Below are positions 46,389 to 56,257 of a stretch of DNA of 64,000 bases, piece after piece. Below the pieces are notes generated by a model. It had not been told where the DNA came from, did not search any database, and saw only the letters and a list, made by a program, of their open reading frames with translations. How positions within the stretch are numbered: the first letter of the stretch is position 1; every line of letters begins with the position of its first letter. Both the position numbers and the translations under genes were made by a program. Source of the stretch: Fodinibius salipaludis (lineage in GTDB: Bacteria > Bacteroidota > Rhodothermia > Balneolales > Balneolaceae); the NCBI RefSeq assembly GCF_002287075.1, contig NZ_NSKE01000011.1, positions 62,001-126,000 of the forward strand, in the 5' to 3' direction.

Positions 46389-47222
46389 ATGAGTGAACTT
46401 CCTTTGGTATCGGCAATTGTAACTACACACAATCGCGCTGATTTGTTGCCCCGTGCGCTCGATTCGGTGGCGGTGCAGAGCTACGAAAATATCGAGCTGG
46501 TGGTTGTGGATGACGGGTCGGATGATCCTTTTCGCTCGATTGTGGCAAAGTATGAAGATATTTTGCCGGTGCGTTACTTGAGAAATGAGCAGGCCCACGG
46601 GGCTTGCCGTGCACGTAATCAGGGTATTGAAGCGGCATCGGGCATTTTTGTGGCAGGGCTTGATGATGATGACGCTTGGACTGAAGATCGAATCGAGAAA
46701 CTTGTGAAAGCCTATGATGATGACTTTGCTTTTGTGACATCGGATGTGCAGATGATGTATGAAAAGGGGGCACCCGTTTGGGGTAAGCCGAAAGTGATAT
46801 CGCTGGAAAAATTGCTGTATTCCAATTATGTGGGTAACCAGGGGCTCATTAAAAAAGAGCGTCTATTGAAGGTGGGGGGATTTGACGAGTCGCTGGATGC
46901 AGCTCAGGACTATGATCTTTGGATTCGATTGTGTGAGCGATTTGGGCCGATAAAAAATGTGCAGCAGCCGCTGCAAAAAGTGTATTTAGATCATGATGGA
47001 GAACGAATTACCAATCCGAAGGATCAGCTTCGCGGGTACTTGGCGTTTTATCAAAAGCACAAGAAAAAGATGAATCGCAGTCAGCGCAAATATCAGCTGT
47101 ATAACATTCGCAAAGCCACTGGGAAAGTAAGCGGACTTTCGGAGTTGCTCGGCTGGGTGCCGCCGCACCGCTGGTGGAAGGAGATCAAAAGTTGGATTTT
47201 GAAAACTTTTATGAGCAAGTGA
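46389..47222 (+). CDS. Family 2 glycosyltransferase
   Basis: A 277-residue GT-A enzyme with AIVTTHNRADLLPRALDSVA (about 9-28) and the DxD-like FVAGLDDDDAW (about 88-98). A further acid-rich AAQDYDLWIRLCERFG (about 175-190) is the usual catalytic-base region. It is divergent from the 45382 GT2 gene and overlaps the sulfotransferase gene by TGATG. Confidence 0.92.
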   Translation: MSELPLVSAIVTTHNRADLLPRALDSVAVQSYENIELVVVDDGSDDPFRSIVAKYEDILPVRYLRNEQAHGACRARNQGIEAASGIFVAGLDDDDAWTEDRIEKLVKAYDDDFAFVTSDVQMMYEKGAPVWGKPKVISLEKLLYSNYVGNQGLIKKERLLKVGGFDESLDAAQDYDLWIRLCERFGPIKNVQQPLQKVYLDHDGERITNPKDQLRGYLAFYQKHKKKMNRSQRKYQLYNIRKATGKVSGLSELLGWVPPHRWWKEIKSWILKTFMSK

Positions 47223-48001
47223 TGGGATTAGCCAAACAACTTTTTGATGACACTAAACTCTATTTACGTTATGCCTTTCGGAGGATGGGTCTGCCTGGAT
47301 ACCAGATCCATCAAATTTATCTGCCTGAACAAAAGCTGATTTATATTCCTATCCCCAAAAATGCCTGCACCTCTATCAAGCACGCCCTCCATGAAATCGA
47401 GTTTGACAAACGGTTTGATACCGACCTGCCCGAGTTCAGCGATTATCGAGAGCATCACGACTATTATTTGAAGCGTACAGATGCGTTTACGAGCGTGAAC
47501 ACCTTGCGAGAAAGAACCGATTGCTTGCGTTTTGCATTGGTGCGCGATCCGGTAAAGCGGTTAATTTCGTGTTACCGAAATCGTGTTGTTGATCTGGGTG
47601 ATTTGGAATCGAGCGAGACGAATTTAAAACGATATGGACTGCCGATTATTCCTGATTTGAATACCTTTGCAATGAACCTGGATACCTATCGGAAAGTGAA
47701 TAAAAGCATCGAGCATCACGCGCGTCCGCAGACTGAATTTCTGGGTAACACGCTGTATTACCTGGATCGGGTATTTACCTTGGCCGATACTTCTGAACTG
47801 CTGGGTATGTTGCAAAAATATAAACCGGGTTTGGAATTGCGGCAGCGGAAAACCGGAGGTACAACGCGAACACTTGCGGATTTATCGCCCGAAGCGCTGG
47901 AAGCTGCCATCTCCTACTACAGACAAGATTACGAACTGCTTGGTGAATTTTATTCGCCGGAAAAAACTTGCAAGGAATACGAAAGCTCAGTCAGCAATTA
48001 A
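47222..48001 (+). CDS. Carbohydrate sulfotransferase (sulfotransferase family 2)
   Basis: A 259-residue PAPS-dependent sulfotransferase. The 5'-phosphosulfate-binding motif is IPIPKNACTSIKHAL (about 41-55) and the 3'-phosphate-binding motif is ALVRDPVKRLISCYRNRV (about 105-122). Start ATG 47222 overlaps the preceding GT2 stop (TGATG); a GTG at 47174 would add 16 residues inside that gene and is less likely. Its place after a glycosyltransferase suggests it sulfates a sugar of the exported glycan. It ends 4 bp into the convergent YfhO gene. Confidence 0.88.
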   Translation: MGLAKQLFDDTKLYLRYAFRRMGLPGYQIHQIYLPEQKLIYIPIPKNACTSIKHALHEIEFDKRFDTDLPEFSDYREHHDYYLKRTDAFTSVNTLRERTDCLRFALVRDPVKRLISCYRNRVVDLGDLESSETNLKRYGLPIIPDLNTFAMNLDTYRKVNKSIEHHARPQTEFLGNTLYYLDRVFTLADTSELLGMLQKYKPGLELRQRKTGGTTRTLADLSPEALEAAISYYRQDYELLGEFYSPEKTCKEYESSVSN

Positions 48002-50508
48002 TTTTCTTCCTCATCAGCCGAGCTTCCAATCCATCCGAAGTGAAAGCCTATGACTCCCAATCCGGCAAACCACAACGCGATATGACCGAACCAAGCAATT
48101 CGGCTTCCCCATATTTCGGATGTAGGCTCAAATGTTAATCGTACCGTGTGCTTACCAGCCGGGACCTCCAACCCGCGTAGCACAAAATTGGTTTTGAAAA
48201 TTTCCGTAGGGTCACCATCAATGGTAGCTTCCCACCCAGCGGGATAATAAATCTCACTGAGTACCAAAAATTGATCTTCTTGGGATGAAGTCTGCAGCTT
48301 TATTTCATTGGCCTTGTAGTTCTCTACGGATACTGTTGCTGAAGTATCGGAATTGCTATTAAGAGTTTCATCAGTTTCAACGATGGCAACGTCAGAGGCA
48401 TCAAAATTAGCCGAAGGTTTCATTTTATCAACTGCTTGTTGGGGGGTATCAACAGTGGCAACAGAATCCACAAAAAAGGCTTTGGGCAGTACATCATCGT
48501 TGCGGTACACCCGCTGGTTATTTTGATTAAATACCTCCGTATATCCACCGAAGGGAAGTTGCTGCTGAATGGTAATATATTTTGTGTTCAGCATATCCAG
48601 CACAGCGTGATTGAAACCCGTTTGATTATCCATCAATAAATGGTCAATTAGATCTTGATAGTGGGCCAGCTTTGCACCGGAATATCCGCCAAGCGTGGGA
48701 TAAAAATACGAGGGTATTGCGTTATTGAAGGGATTGCGATCCAATGCAAAAGCGCGATAGGGATAACCATCCTCTGAATCAATATTCTGCATGATGAACT
48801 TATCGGCAGGCGTTTGCTGCTGTTGGATCATCTGCTCGGCTTCAAGGGTATCTGAGGTCATTCGGTCTTCGTTAACGTAGCGGCTGTCGACACTGAGCAT
48901 ATCGTAGGCCGTAAGAACCAGTAAGCCAATAAGCAGATATCCTTTACTAACTTTTCGTTTTACAAATCCTACAATAAGTCCGCCTGCAAGTAAGGCCAAA
49001 ATAAGATAACGGGTAGAATCACTACTGGCCATATCTTTGCGATCGGGTTTTAATCGTGTGTTGATATAGTTTTGTACCCGTTGTTGAACCTGTTGATTAT
49101 CAGGTGATACATTGTTCTGTTGTGCAACTTGCTGAGCGTACTGCTGGAATTCACCCGGCTTTTCAAAAGAAAGCAAGGCGTTGCTACCGAAGGCAAAGAT
49201 TAAGCCCAGCCCAATGGCGATACCCAGTGGCGTATATAAATCTTTTATAGATTTTTGTTTGTCCTTGGCGATATCAAACAGGGCCTCAATACCATAGACA
49301 GCCAGTACTGCAAAACAGAAGACGGTTGCAATGAGCCAGGTTTCGGGCACGCGAAATTTATCAAAATAGGGGATATAGTTGAAGGCAAATTCATTAAAGG
49401 CCGGGAGGTTATGGCCCAGTGAAAAGAGCAGAGTAAGCGATCCAACTCCAAAAAAGATATATTTTATTTTCTTACGGTATGCGAAAAGTCCGATTAAAGC
49501 CAAGATAAAAGCGATGGCTCCGAAGTAGTGCGGACCGCTGGTAAATGATTTTGGTCCCCAGTAGGCTTCGCCGGATGAACCGCCATAGAGTCCCGGAATA
49601 ATGAGCGTTAACAGTTCCCCTACACCCTGCGACCAGCTAAAAGCATATTCAAGTGTTAGTCCGCCGCTACCTGATGTTTCGAGGGTAGAGCCTCCGCGGG
49701 TACTGTATTGCGAATATTCGTAGAGCCGCCAGTATAAATCGATGCTGCAAATAATAGCTAAAACACCTGCTCCGAATGCAATCCCGGTTCGTTCGAACCA
49801 ATCTTTAATTTCATCTTTTTTGTAGGCCAGCCAGCTGTCGTACATCCACCAGAAGCCCAGCAGGTACAAAAAGTAATAGGTTATCTGTGGATGGTTTGCC
49901 CTGAGTTGTAGCGTTACGGCCAGTGCGAAAGTGAAAAAGGCCAACAGTTTTTTTTGTGATCGAGAAATTAGATAATAGCCCAAAAACATCCATGGGATAA
50001 ACGCAAAGGCCATGAATTTGGCGTAATGACCAGCCTCGATAACGATGGGCAAATAGGTTGTAAAGCCAATAAGGATAGCCCCGATAGCTGCTGAAAACGG
50101 GCGAATTTTTTGAACGACAAAGAAGAGGTAGGCGCCGCTCAGTAATATCCAAAAGAATGCCAGAGGATGGGCCTGTCCTCCCATCCACTTAAAGAAAGAA
50201 TCGATACTGGGTGGAGAGGATGGGTTATGGATGACAGCAGAAGGCATCCCTGAAAACATATTCGATGCCCAGAGCGGATGCTCATCAAAAGTATCAATAT
50301 GTTCTATGACAGACTCTGCACCGGCACGCCACTGTAGAACATCGTTGCCCAAAAATTGCGTACCGCCGAAAAATATTGCTGAGTATAGCAGCAGCGGTAG
50401 GATAAAAAGCACAACCAGTGAAATCCAATGCTTCTTATTAGCCGATAGCTTTGAAATAAAATCTTCCTTTAAAGAATGGGTATGCTCTTTTTTACTCAAA
50501 GTGGACAA
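47998..50508 (-). CDS. YfhO-family membrane protein
   Basis: An 836-residue integral membrane protein with about 12-14 helices (residues 30-560, interrupted by a long loop near 470-510), followed by a periplasmic beta-rich domain (about 600-800, SEIYYPAGWEATIDGDPTEI) and a final helix. It matches the bacterial YfhO family, which is thought to use lipid-linked sugar donors to glycosylate envelope polymers. Start is TTG at 50508. Its end overlaps the sulfotransferase gene end by 4 bp. A role in the neighbouring polysaccharide cluster is plausible. Confidence 0.88.
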   Translation of the reverse strand: MSTLSKKEHTHSLKEDFISKLSANKKHWISLVVLFILPLLLYSAIFFGGTQFLGNDVLQWRAGAESVIEHIDTFDEHPLWASNMFSGMPSAVIHNPSSPPSIDSFFKWMGGQAHPLAFFWILLSGAYLFFVVQKIRPFSAAIGAILIGFTTYLPIVIEAGHYAKFMAFAFIPWMFLGYYLISRSQKKLLAFFTFALAVTLQLRANHPQITYYFLYLLGFWWMYDSWLAYKKDEIKDWFERTGIAFGAGVLAIICSIDLYWRLYEYSQYSTRGGSTLETSGSGGLTLEYAFSWSQGVGELLTLIIPGLYGGSSGEAYWGPKSFTSGPHYFGAIAFILALIGLFAYRKKIKYIFFGVGSLTLLFSLGHNLPAFNEFAFNYIPYFDKFRVPETWLIATVFCFAVLAVYGIEALFDIAKDKQKSIKDLYTPLGIAIGLGLIFAFGSNALLSFEKPGEFQQYAQQVAQQNNVSPDNQQVQQRVQNYINTRLKPDRKDMASSDSTRYLILALLAGGLIVGFVKRKVSKGYLLIGLLVLTAYDMLSVDSRYVNEDRMTSDTLEAEQMIQQQQTPADKFIMQNIDSEDGYPYRAFALDRNPFNNAIPSYFYPTLGGYSGAKLAHYQDLIDHLLMDNQTGFNHAVLDMLNTKYITIQQQLPFGGYTEVFNQNNQRVYRNDDVLPKAFFVDSVATVDTPQQAVDKMKPSANFDASDVAIVETDETLNSNSDTSATVSVENYKANEIKLQTSSQEDQFLVLSEIYYPAGWEATIDGDPTEIFKTNFVLRGLEVPAGKHTVRLTFEPTSEIWGSRIAWFGHIALWFAGLGVIGFHFGWIGSSADEEEN

Positions 50509-50600
50509 GGTTTAAGTAGAATGAAATGTGTTAGCCGGGCTGTTGCTGATACTCATTAGTCGAGAAACCAACCGAGGATAGAATTTCTAAAATTGTATTC

Positions 50601-50888
50601 CTATTCAATAACACGCGGCACACGGAAGTAGTCGGTATCAGCGTCGGGTGCGTTTTTAAGAGCATCCTCGTGCGAAAGCGGCTCTTTTGCTTTGTCGTCA
50701 CGCAGGCGATATTCCAGGTCAATAACATGTTCGAGTGGTTCTACATCAGAGGTGTCAAGCTCTTCGAGGGTTGTCATATAGTCAAGGATCTGGTTCATAT
50801 CATTTGCCAGCGATTCTGTTTCCTCTTCGCTCAGTTTTAGTCGAGCCAGATCGGCAACGTAGTTTACGTCCTTTTTTGTTACAGACAT
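50601..50888 (-). CDS. gatC: Asp/Glu-tRNA amidotransferase subunit C
   Basis: A 95-residue small subunit of the GatCAB complex that converts misacylated Glu-tRNA-Gln or Asp-tRNA-Asn to the amide forms. The profile with VTKKDVNYVADLARLKLSEEE at the N-terminus and a C-terminal extended tail (HEDALKNAPDADTDYFRVPRV) is diagnostic. GatA and GatB are not in the window, so the complex is encoded in pieces. It precedes yfhO on the same strand, with a 92-nt gap. Confidence 0.95.
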   Translation of the reverse strand: MSVTKKDVNYVADLARLKLSEEETESLANDMNQILDYMTTLEELDTSDVEPLEHVIDLEYRLRDDKAKEPLSHEDALKNAPDADTDYFRVPRVIE

Positions 50889-51049
50889 GTAGTTTCTTTT
50901 TTGCAGTTATAAATGGCAATTAAGTTAAGAAAACAGCAGCTAAGTTTACAATTCTTTCGAGGCCTTCTGTGAACGATATTTTATTGTTAACTGCTGTGGA
51001 TAGTTACTTTAATAATTGGCATTTTACGCTTTAAACTAAATAATACAGC

Positions 51050-51334
51050 ATGATAAAAGAGAAAATAACAATTGTTAATGATGCCGGTTTGCATGCACGA
51101 CCTGCTGCTGCATTAGTAAAGGTGGCATCGAAGTATGAATCGGATTTTTACATTCATTTGTATGGATATAAAGTGAATGGGAAGAGTATTCTTGGGGTGA
51201 TGACCCTCGCTGCTGAAAAAGGGGCAGAGCTCGAACTGGAACTTGACGGTCCTGATGAGGAAGAAGCTTTTGAGGCTATCAGTGAGTTAATTAACGATGG
51301 GTTTGGTGAGGTTTATGAGGATGGAGATGAGTAA
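51050..51334 (+). CDS. ptsH: HPr phosphocarrier
   Basis: A 94-residue HPr. Phosphorylatable His15 lies in DAGLHARPAAA, and Ser46 in NGKSILGV is the site used by HPr kinase. It shuttles phosphate from EI to EII components. Overlaps the ptsI start by 8 nt (ATGAGTAA), so translation is coupled. No sugar-specific EII genes are nearby; with EI alone, a regulatory PTS is a fair reading. Confidence 0.95.
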   Translation: MIKEKITIVNDAGLHARPAAALVKVASKYESDFYIHLYGYKVNGKSILGVMTLAAEKGAELELELDGPDEEEAFEAISELINDGFGEVYEDGDE

Positions 51335-53054
51335 CCAGCTGGATAAAAAAGAGATATTTATTTCCGGAGCCCCGGCTTGCCCTGGTATTGTGATTGGAGA
51401 TACCAGCCTTTATCAGCGTGTGCGGCCAAATGTCTCTGATACCCAAATCGCTGATGATGAGGCGGAGGATCATATCCATAAATTTTATGAAGCTCTTGAT
51501 GTTGCCGAGGAGGAACTCCAGGTATTGCTGGGAAATAGCGAACTGGAAGAATCGGCTGACCTTATTCAAACACAGATTGCTATTTTAAAAGATCCGGAGA
51601 TGCAAGACCGGGTGGAGCAAGAAATTTCAGCAAATAATAAACCTGTAGATTCGGCGGTAGAAAGTATTTTCCGAAATTACTTGCAGGTCATTCAGGAGAA
51701 TCATGGGGGAGCATTCCAAAACAAATCGGTGGATATTTCTGATATCCGCGACCGTTTGTTACAGATTATACATAACAAGAGGGATGATATTAAGGAGGGG
51801 ACCATCTTAGTAGCCCGGGAGTTGAGCCCAAGAGAGGTCATTTCATTTTCCAATCGCAATATTAAAGGATTAATTACCGATCAGGGCGGGGCCACTTCGC
51901 ATGCAGCAATTATTGCCCGTTCGATGAATATCCCAACAGTAGTGGGAACTCAAAAGGCGACTGAAGTTATCAACTTTGACGATGAAGTTGTTCTTGATGG
52001 GCGCAATGGAGAAGTGGTTGTTAACCCCAAAAAAGAAACGCGGCAAAAGTATGAACATCTTATTACCCAGCAGAGTAAAAGGAAGGCTGATTTTGAATCC
52101 CTATGCAAGAAACCAAATGAAACATTTGATGGAAAAGCTTTTTCCTTGCAGGCTAATATTGAGTTTGCTGAAGAACTGAGTATTGCCAATAAATATCAGG
52201 CTGAAGGGGTAGGGCTGTTGCGGACAGAATCTATTTATCTAAGCCGAAAACATTTTAAAAATGTAGATCAGCAGGTAGCTTTTTATAAATCTATTCTTGA
52301 GCTGACTACTCCCCATCAAGTTACAATACGTTTGTTTGATGTGGGGGGAGATAAATTTTTTGGGGATGAAGAAAAGGAACAGAATCCTTTTCTTGGCTGG
52401 CGTGGAATCAGGATGTTATTGGAGCAGCCAGAATTATTAAAGAATCAGTTACGAGCTATTCTTGAGACCTCTGCAGATTTTATGGGGCGCATTCGAATTC
52501 TAGTCCCGATGGTTTCAACGATTGATGAGATTTATAAACTCAAAAATATTATTGGTGAGGTTCAGAAAGAATTACTGAATCAGGGGTTCGATATTGACAA
52601 AAATATCCCTCTTGGATTAATGGTAGAGGTACCGAGTGTGGCTCTGAAAGCCGACCTTTTTGCCAGTCATGCCGACTTTTTAAGTGTTGGCACCAATGAT
52701 CTTACGCAGTACGTTCTGGCAGTAGATCGGGGAAATGAGCGAATATCGAACTTATATGATCAACGGCATCCGGCTATATGGCGGTTAATAAAAGAAGTTG
52801 CAGAAGCCGGTGAACGCAATGAAGTGCCAGTAAGTGTATGTGGAGAACTGGCTTCTGATCCCATTGCTGCGAGCTGCTTAATTGGGCTCGGAATTGATAC
52901 GTTGAGTATGAATGCAGTAGTACTGCCATCGGTAAAACAGGTGTTGCGATCAAATTCTTATATTGATATGCAGCAGCTGGCTGAAAAAGTATTGGATGCG
53001 GGAACGCTGGATGATATTGATAATATATTTTCAAATTGGGAGACAAAGGAATAA
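51327..53054 (+). CDS. ptsI: Phosphoenolpyruvate-protein phosphotransferase (EI)
   Basis: A 575-residue EI enzyme that takes phosphate from PEP to HPr. Catalytic His192 is in GGATSHAAIIARSMNIP, and the PEP-binding barrel follows (about 255-570, with LLRTESIYLSR, LGWRGIRMLLEQPE, SVGTNDLTQYVLAVDRGN and SVCGELASDP). ATG at 51327 is preferred over the two in-frame ATGs just upstream (51315, 51321) and that at 51297, which would all extend into ptsH. Length is standard (575). First in a run with PGI/PMI, birA, tilS and hpt. Confidence 0.95.
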   Translation: MSNQLDKKEIFISGAPACPGIVIGDTSLYQRVRPNVSDTQIADDEAEDHIHKFYEALDVAEEELQVLLGNSELEESADLIQTQIAILKDPEMQDRVEQEISANNKPVDSAVESIFRNYLQVIQENHGGAFQNKSVDISDIRDRLLQIIHNKRDDIKEGTILVARELSPREVISFSNRNIKGLITDQGGATSHAAIIARSMNIPTVVGTQKATEVINFDDEVVLDGRNGEVVVNPKKETRQKYEHLITQQSKRKADFESLCKKPNETFDGKAFSLQANIEFAEELSIANKYQAEGVGLLRTESIYLSRKHFKNVDQQVAFYKSILELTTPHQVTIRLFDVGGDKFFGDEEKEQNPFLGWRGIRMLLEQPELLKNQLRAILETSADFMGRIRILVPMVSTIDEIYKLKNIIGEVQKELLNQGFDIDKNIPLGLMVEVPSVALKADLFASHADFLSVGTNDLTQYVLAVDRGNERISNLYDQRHPAIWRLIKEVAEAGERNEVPVSVCGELASDPIAASCLIGLGIDTLSMNAVVLPSVKQVLRSNSYIDMQQLAEKVLDAGTLDDIDNIFSNWETKE

Positions 53055-53060
53055 GCATAT

Positions 53061-54098
53061 ATGGATTTGGAGGAGATTAAATCGATTGATAGCCAAAATA
53101 TGTGGGAGTTATTAAATACCTTTCCCGAACAATGGAAAGAGGCTGTAGAGAGTACAAAAAATATTGATCTGACCATTGATAAAGAGCGTATCTCCAACAT
53201 ATGTTTTGTGGGAATGGGAGGCTCCGCAATTGGGGCCGATCTCATTCGGTCTTTTTGCTACGACCGTTGTCCATTCCCTATTCAGGTAGTACGACACTAT
53301 GAAATACCATGCTGGGTGGATGAAAACACGTTGTTTATCGCGTGCAGTTTCTCTGGCAACACGGAAGAGACCTTAACAGCTTTAACATCTGCACGAGAAA
53401 AGGGTGCTCAAATCATAGCCGTGACAGCCGGCGGCGAGCTGATGGTGAAGGCAGCCAAAGAGGAATTTGATTATATAAAAATCCCCGGGGGAATGCCTCC
53501 GCGTGCGGCACTTGGATACAGTTTTGTGCCGTTATATCGAATTTTTCAGCAGTTGGAGTTAGTGGAAGAACGCGATGGCGCTTTGAAAGATACGGCCCGG
53601 TTTTTATCCGAACAAAATGACTTGCTGTCAGATCCGGGTGATAATGAAGCCCTTAACCTGGCTGAAGAAATTAATGATACCTTACCCATTGTTTATTCTG
53701 ATGCTACGATGATGGAACCGGTAAATTTGCGGTGGCGGAATCAGTTTGCAGAAAATGCCAAGACGCTTGCTTACGGTAATACGCTTCCCGAAATGAATCA
53801 CAATGAAATTGTGGGATGGGAGCAAATAGTACATTTAACTGGGCGTCTCTCCGTAATTTTATTGATTGATAAGGAGGATAATCCGAGGGTGCAACGACGT
53901 ATGGAGATTGTGGAGGAGTTGGTAGAAGATCAGACGGCTTCGCTTCATATCCTAAAAACAAGAGGACAAACCCGTCTTGCACGTATGTTTTCACTTATTC
54001 AACTGGCCGACTGGACAAGTTTATATCTGGCTGTGGTGAGTAATGTGGATCCTACTCCCATTGCAAAAATTGATCTCTTAAAGAGTAAATTAGCCTGA
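53061..54098 (+). CDS. Bifunctional phosphoglucose/phosphomannose isomerase
   Basis: A 345-residue SIS-domain isomerase, likely converting both fructose-6-P/glucose-6-P and mannose-6-P. The first SIS motif is FVGMGGSAIGADLIRSF (about 37-53), the serine-rich SFSGNTEETLTAL is at about 96-108, and catalytic Glu/His residues fall in EMNHNEIVGWE (about 241-251). Start ATG at 53061 is 6 nt after ptsI. Linking PTS and sugar-phosphate isomerisation in one transcript suggests coordinated hexose metabolism. Confidence 0.92.
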   Translation: MDLEEIKSIDSQNMWELLNTFPEQWKEAVESTKNIDLTIDKERISNICFVGMGGSAIGADLIRSFCYDRCPFPIQVVRHYEIPCWVDENTLFIACSFSGNTEETLTALTSAREKGAQIIAVTAGGELMVKAAKEEFDYIKIPGGMPPRAALGYSFVPLYRIFQQLELVEERDGALKDTARFLSEQNDLLSDPGDNEALNLAEEINDTLPIVYSDATMMEPVNLRWRNQFAENAKTLAYGNTLPEMNHNEIVGWEQIVHLTGRLSVILLIDKEDNPRVQRRMEIVEELVEDQTASLHILKTRGQTRLARMFSLIQLADWTSLYLAVVSNVDPTPIAKIDLLKSKLA

Positions 54099-54129
54099 GC
54101 ATAATATTTAACCTTAGTATTTTAGAACG

Positions 54130-54924
54130 TTGAACTCAACATTTGATCAGTCCGAATTTCTACAAAAACTGGAAACCCAATGGTTGGGGCACAGTATTCG
54201 TTATTTCGAGGAGTTAGCGTCAACTAATACCTATCTAAAAAAACTTTCATCCCAGGATATACAACATGGGCTGTTTTGTTTAACAGATTATCAAACCCGG
54301 GGAAGGGGACAATATGAGCGAAGATGGGAATCTGAAAAGGGCGTAAATCTGACGTTCTCGATTGTATTTACCCCCGTTGATACCGGGCGTTTCCATGTTT
54401 TGACGTTAGCTTGCGCATTGGCGATCGTTGAGAAGTTAAATGACTTTTTAAATGCTTCATGTGCAGCCATAAAATGGCCTAATGATATTATTCTGAACAA
54501 GAAAAAAACGGCCGGCATTTTAACAGAGGCGGTATTCAGTGGTAACACATTTGATCGTTTAATTATTGGGATTGGGTTGAACATTAATCAGCAAAAGTTT
54601 TCTTATGAGTTAAAAGAAGTTGCTACCTCTGTCTCACTGGAGAAGGGGAAAGAAATAAATCGCGAACAGTTTTTGGCTGATCTGCTAAACCGCATTGAGT
54701 ACAAATATACCTTGTGGGAGCAGCAGCAATCATCGTTAATAAAGACGATTAACCAGAATATTATTGGGTATGGTCAATGGGTTGGTCTCAAAATTGATGA
54801 TGAGGTGCAAGATGAACTATACAAGTTGCTCGGTATTAACGAGAACGGAGCATTACTGATGTTGAACAGGGATGGCGGAATAGATTCATTTTCTTATGAG
54901 CAGATCCAACTTATCACAAATTGA
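54130..54924 (+). CDS. birA: Biotin-[acetyl-CoA-carboxylase] ligase
   Basis: A 264-residue class I biotin protein ligase that attaches biotin to carboxyl-carrier lysines. The catalytic RGRGQYERRWESEKG (about 56-70), KWPNDIILNKKKTAGIL (about 116-132) and GIGLNIN (about 147-153) are intact. There is no N-terminal helix-turn-helix, so it is not a repressor. The only start available is TTG at 54130. It overlaps tilS by 29 nt, implying translational coupling. Confidence 0.94.
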   Translation: MNSTFDQSEFLQKLETQWLGHSIRYFEELASTNTYLKKLSSQDIQHGLFCLTDYQTRGRGQYERRWESEKGVNLTFSIVFTPVDTGRFHVLTLACALAIVEKLNDFLNASCAAIKWPNDIILNKKKTAGILTEAVFSGNTFDRLIIGIGLNINQQKFSYELKEVATSVSLEKGKEINREQFLADLLNRIEYKYTLWEQQQSSLIKTINQNIIGYGQWVGLKIDDEVQDELYKLLGINENGALLMLNRDGGIDSFSYEQIQLITN

Positions 54925-56245
54925 ACAGGCTGTTAAGGAATCGACCGATTCCATTTTTGACAGTTCAATATCTGCATTAATTATTGCAGTTAGCGGCGGT
55001 GTGGATTCCATGAGCTTGCTCTATAGCTTATACCGGTTACATATTCCGGGAATTATTGCCCATGTGAATTATCAGAAGAGAGGAGAGGCATCCGATAAAG
55101 ATGCTGAACTTGTAGCTGAGAAAGCAGGGGAATGGGGATTTCAGTTCGAACTTAAAAAAGCTAATCCCGGTGAAGCCCGGGAACAAAACTTTCAGCAGTG
55201 GGCACGTGAGGTTCGATACCGTTTTTTTAGAGATTTAGCTGAACAGTACAATGCCGATGGAATTGTATTGGCACATCACAAAGATGATCAGATAGAAACG
55301 GTCTTACAGAAGCTTTTCCGCGGCGCGGGCATGGTCAGCTGGAACGGTATGGATGTTTGGGATGGAGAACTTTTTCGTCCGTTGTTATCTGTCTCACGCC
55401 AACAAATTGAACAATATGCTGAGCAAAGAGAAATTCCATATCGTACTGATGAGTCTAATTTAGAAAATGATTTTGCGCGGAACTTTCTGCGAAATGAGTG
55501 GACGAAGGGATTATCGGAATTTTTTCCGGGGTGGGAAGAGAATATCCTTAGTGTGGGAGAGTATGCTCAAAACTATGAAAATGCACTGGAATGGATTGCT
55601 AACCGGGTTTCAGATGACAATGGTCTCAACAAGCAGGCTTTTGACAAGTTAGAGCCGGGCTTGCAGCGGGCAATGGTGCTGTATTTGATCAAAAAAGAAG
55701 AACCGGGCATTCAAATATCACAACAGAACTTGCATCGTGTTAGTGAACTAAAAAAGCTGCAGACCGGGAAAAGGATTGGGATTACTCGAGAGTTTTCTAT
55801 TATTCGTGATCGTGAATACTATATGATTACTCGGAGCCAGAATGGGACTTTTAAGCCTCGAACATTTACCCGCAGCGATTTGGAGAACTCCACCGTTGAG
55901 ATCGGCAATAATGTGCTAACGTTAGAACAATTTTCTGATCCGGACTTAAGTAAAGCTCTCTTCATAGACGCTGATAAAATATCCTGGCCTATTACGTTGC
56001 GCCAATGGAAAGAGGGCGATCGCCTGCAGCCACTGGGAATGAAGGGGCATCAATCCGTAGCTGAACACCTGACAAACCGGAAAGTAAATGCTGCCGATAA
56101 GGAGAAAGCTCTTATCATAGAATCTTTTGAAGAAACGATCTGTGCTCTTATCTTTCCGCCAATTAAAAATCAGTCATCCTCAGGCACAATTTCGGAACAG
56201 GTAAAGTGTGATTCCGAAACGAAATTTTGCCTTTCAATTAAGTAA
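54896..56245 (+). CDS. tilS: tRNA(Ile)-lysidine synthetase
   Basis: A 449-residue N-type ATP pyrophosphatase that modifies C34 of tRNA-Ile2 to lysidine, so that it reads AUA. The P-loop is SGGVDSMSLL (about 35-44), the second motif is VLAHHKDDQIETVLQKLFRGAG (about 123-144), and a C-terminal TilS domain runs from about 360 (WKEGDRLQPLGMKGHQSV). Start ATG 54896 lies within the birA end. Its length is standard. Confidence 0.94.
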   Translation: MSRSNLSQIEQAVKESTDSIFDSSISALIIAVSGGVDSMSLLYSLYRLHIPGIIAHVNYQKRGEASDKDAELVAEKAGEWGFQFELKKANPGEAREQNFQQWAREVRYRFFRDLAEQYNADGIVLAHHKDDQIETVLQKLFRGAGMVSWNGMDVWDGELFRPLLSVSRQQIEQYAEQREIPYRTDESNLENDFARNFLRNEWTKGLSEFFPGWEENILSVGEYAQNYENALEWIANRVSDDNGLNKQAFDKLEPGLQRAMVLYLIKKEEPGIQISQQNLHRVSELKKLQTGKRIGITREFSIIRDREYYMITRSQNGTFKPRTFTRSDLENSTVEIGNNVLTLEQFSDPDLSKALFIDADKISWPITLRQWKEGDRLQPLGMKGHQSVAEHLTNRKVNAADKEKALIIESFEETICALIFPPIKNQSSSGTISEQVKCDSETKFCLSIK

Positions 56246-56257
56246 TTACAAGAATAC

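Noticed and set aside
47174-47221. GTG start for the sulfotransferase
   Set aside because: It lies inside the GT2 gene; the TGATG overlap at 47222 gives a better coupled start.
50531-50728. Minus-strand frame overlapping the end of gatC
   Set aside because: It overlaps gatC in a different phase and shows no protein-like pattern.
51297-51326. Earlier in-frame ATGs for ptsI
   Set aside because: They would extend 30 nt further into ptsH and add residues not expected at the EI N-terminus.
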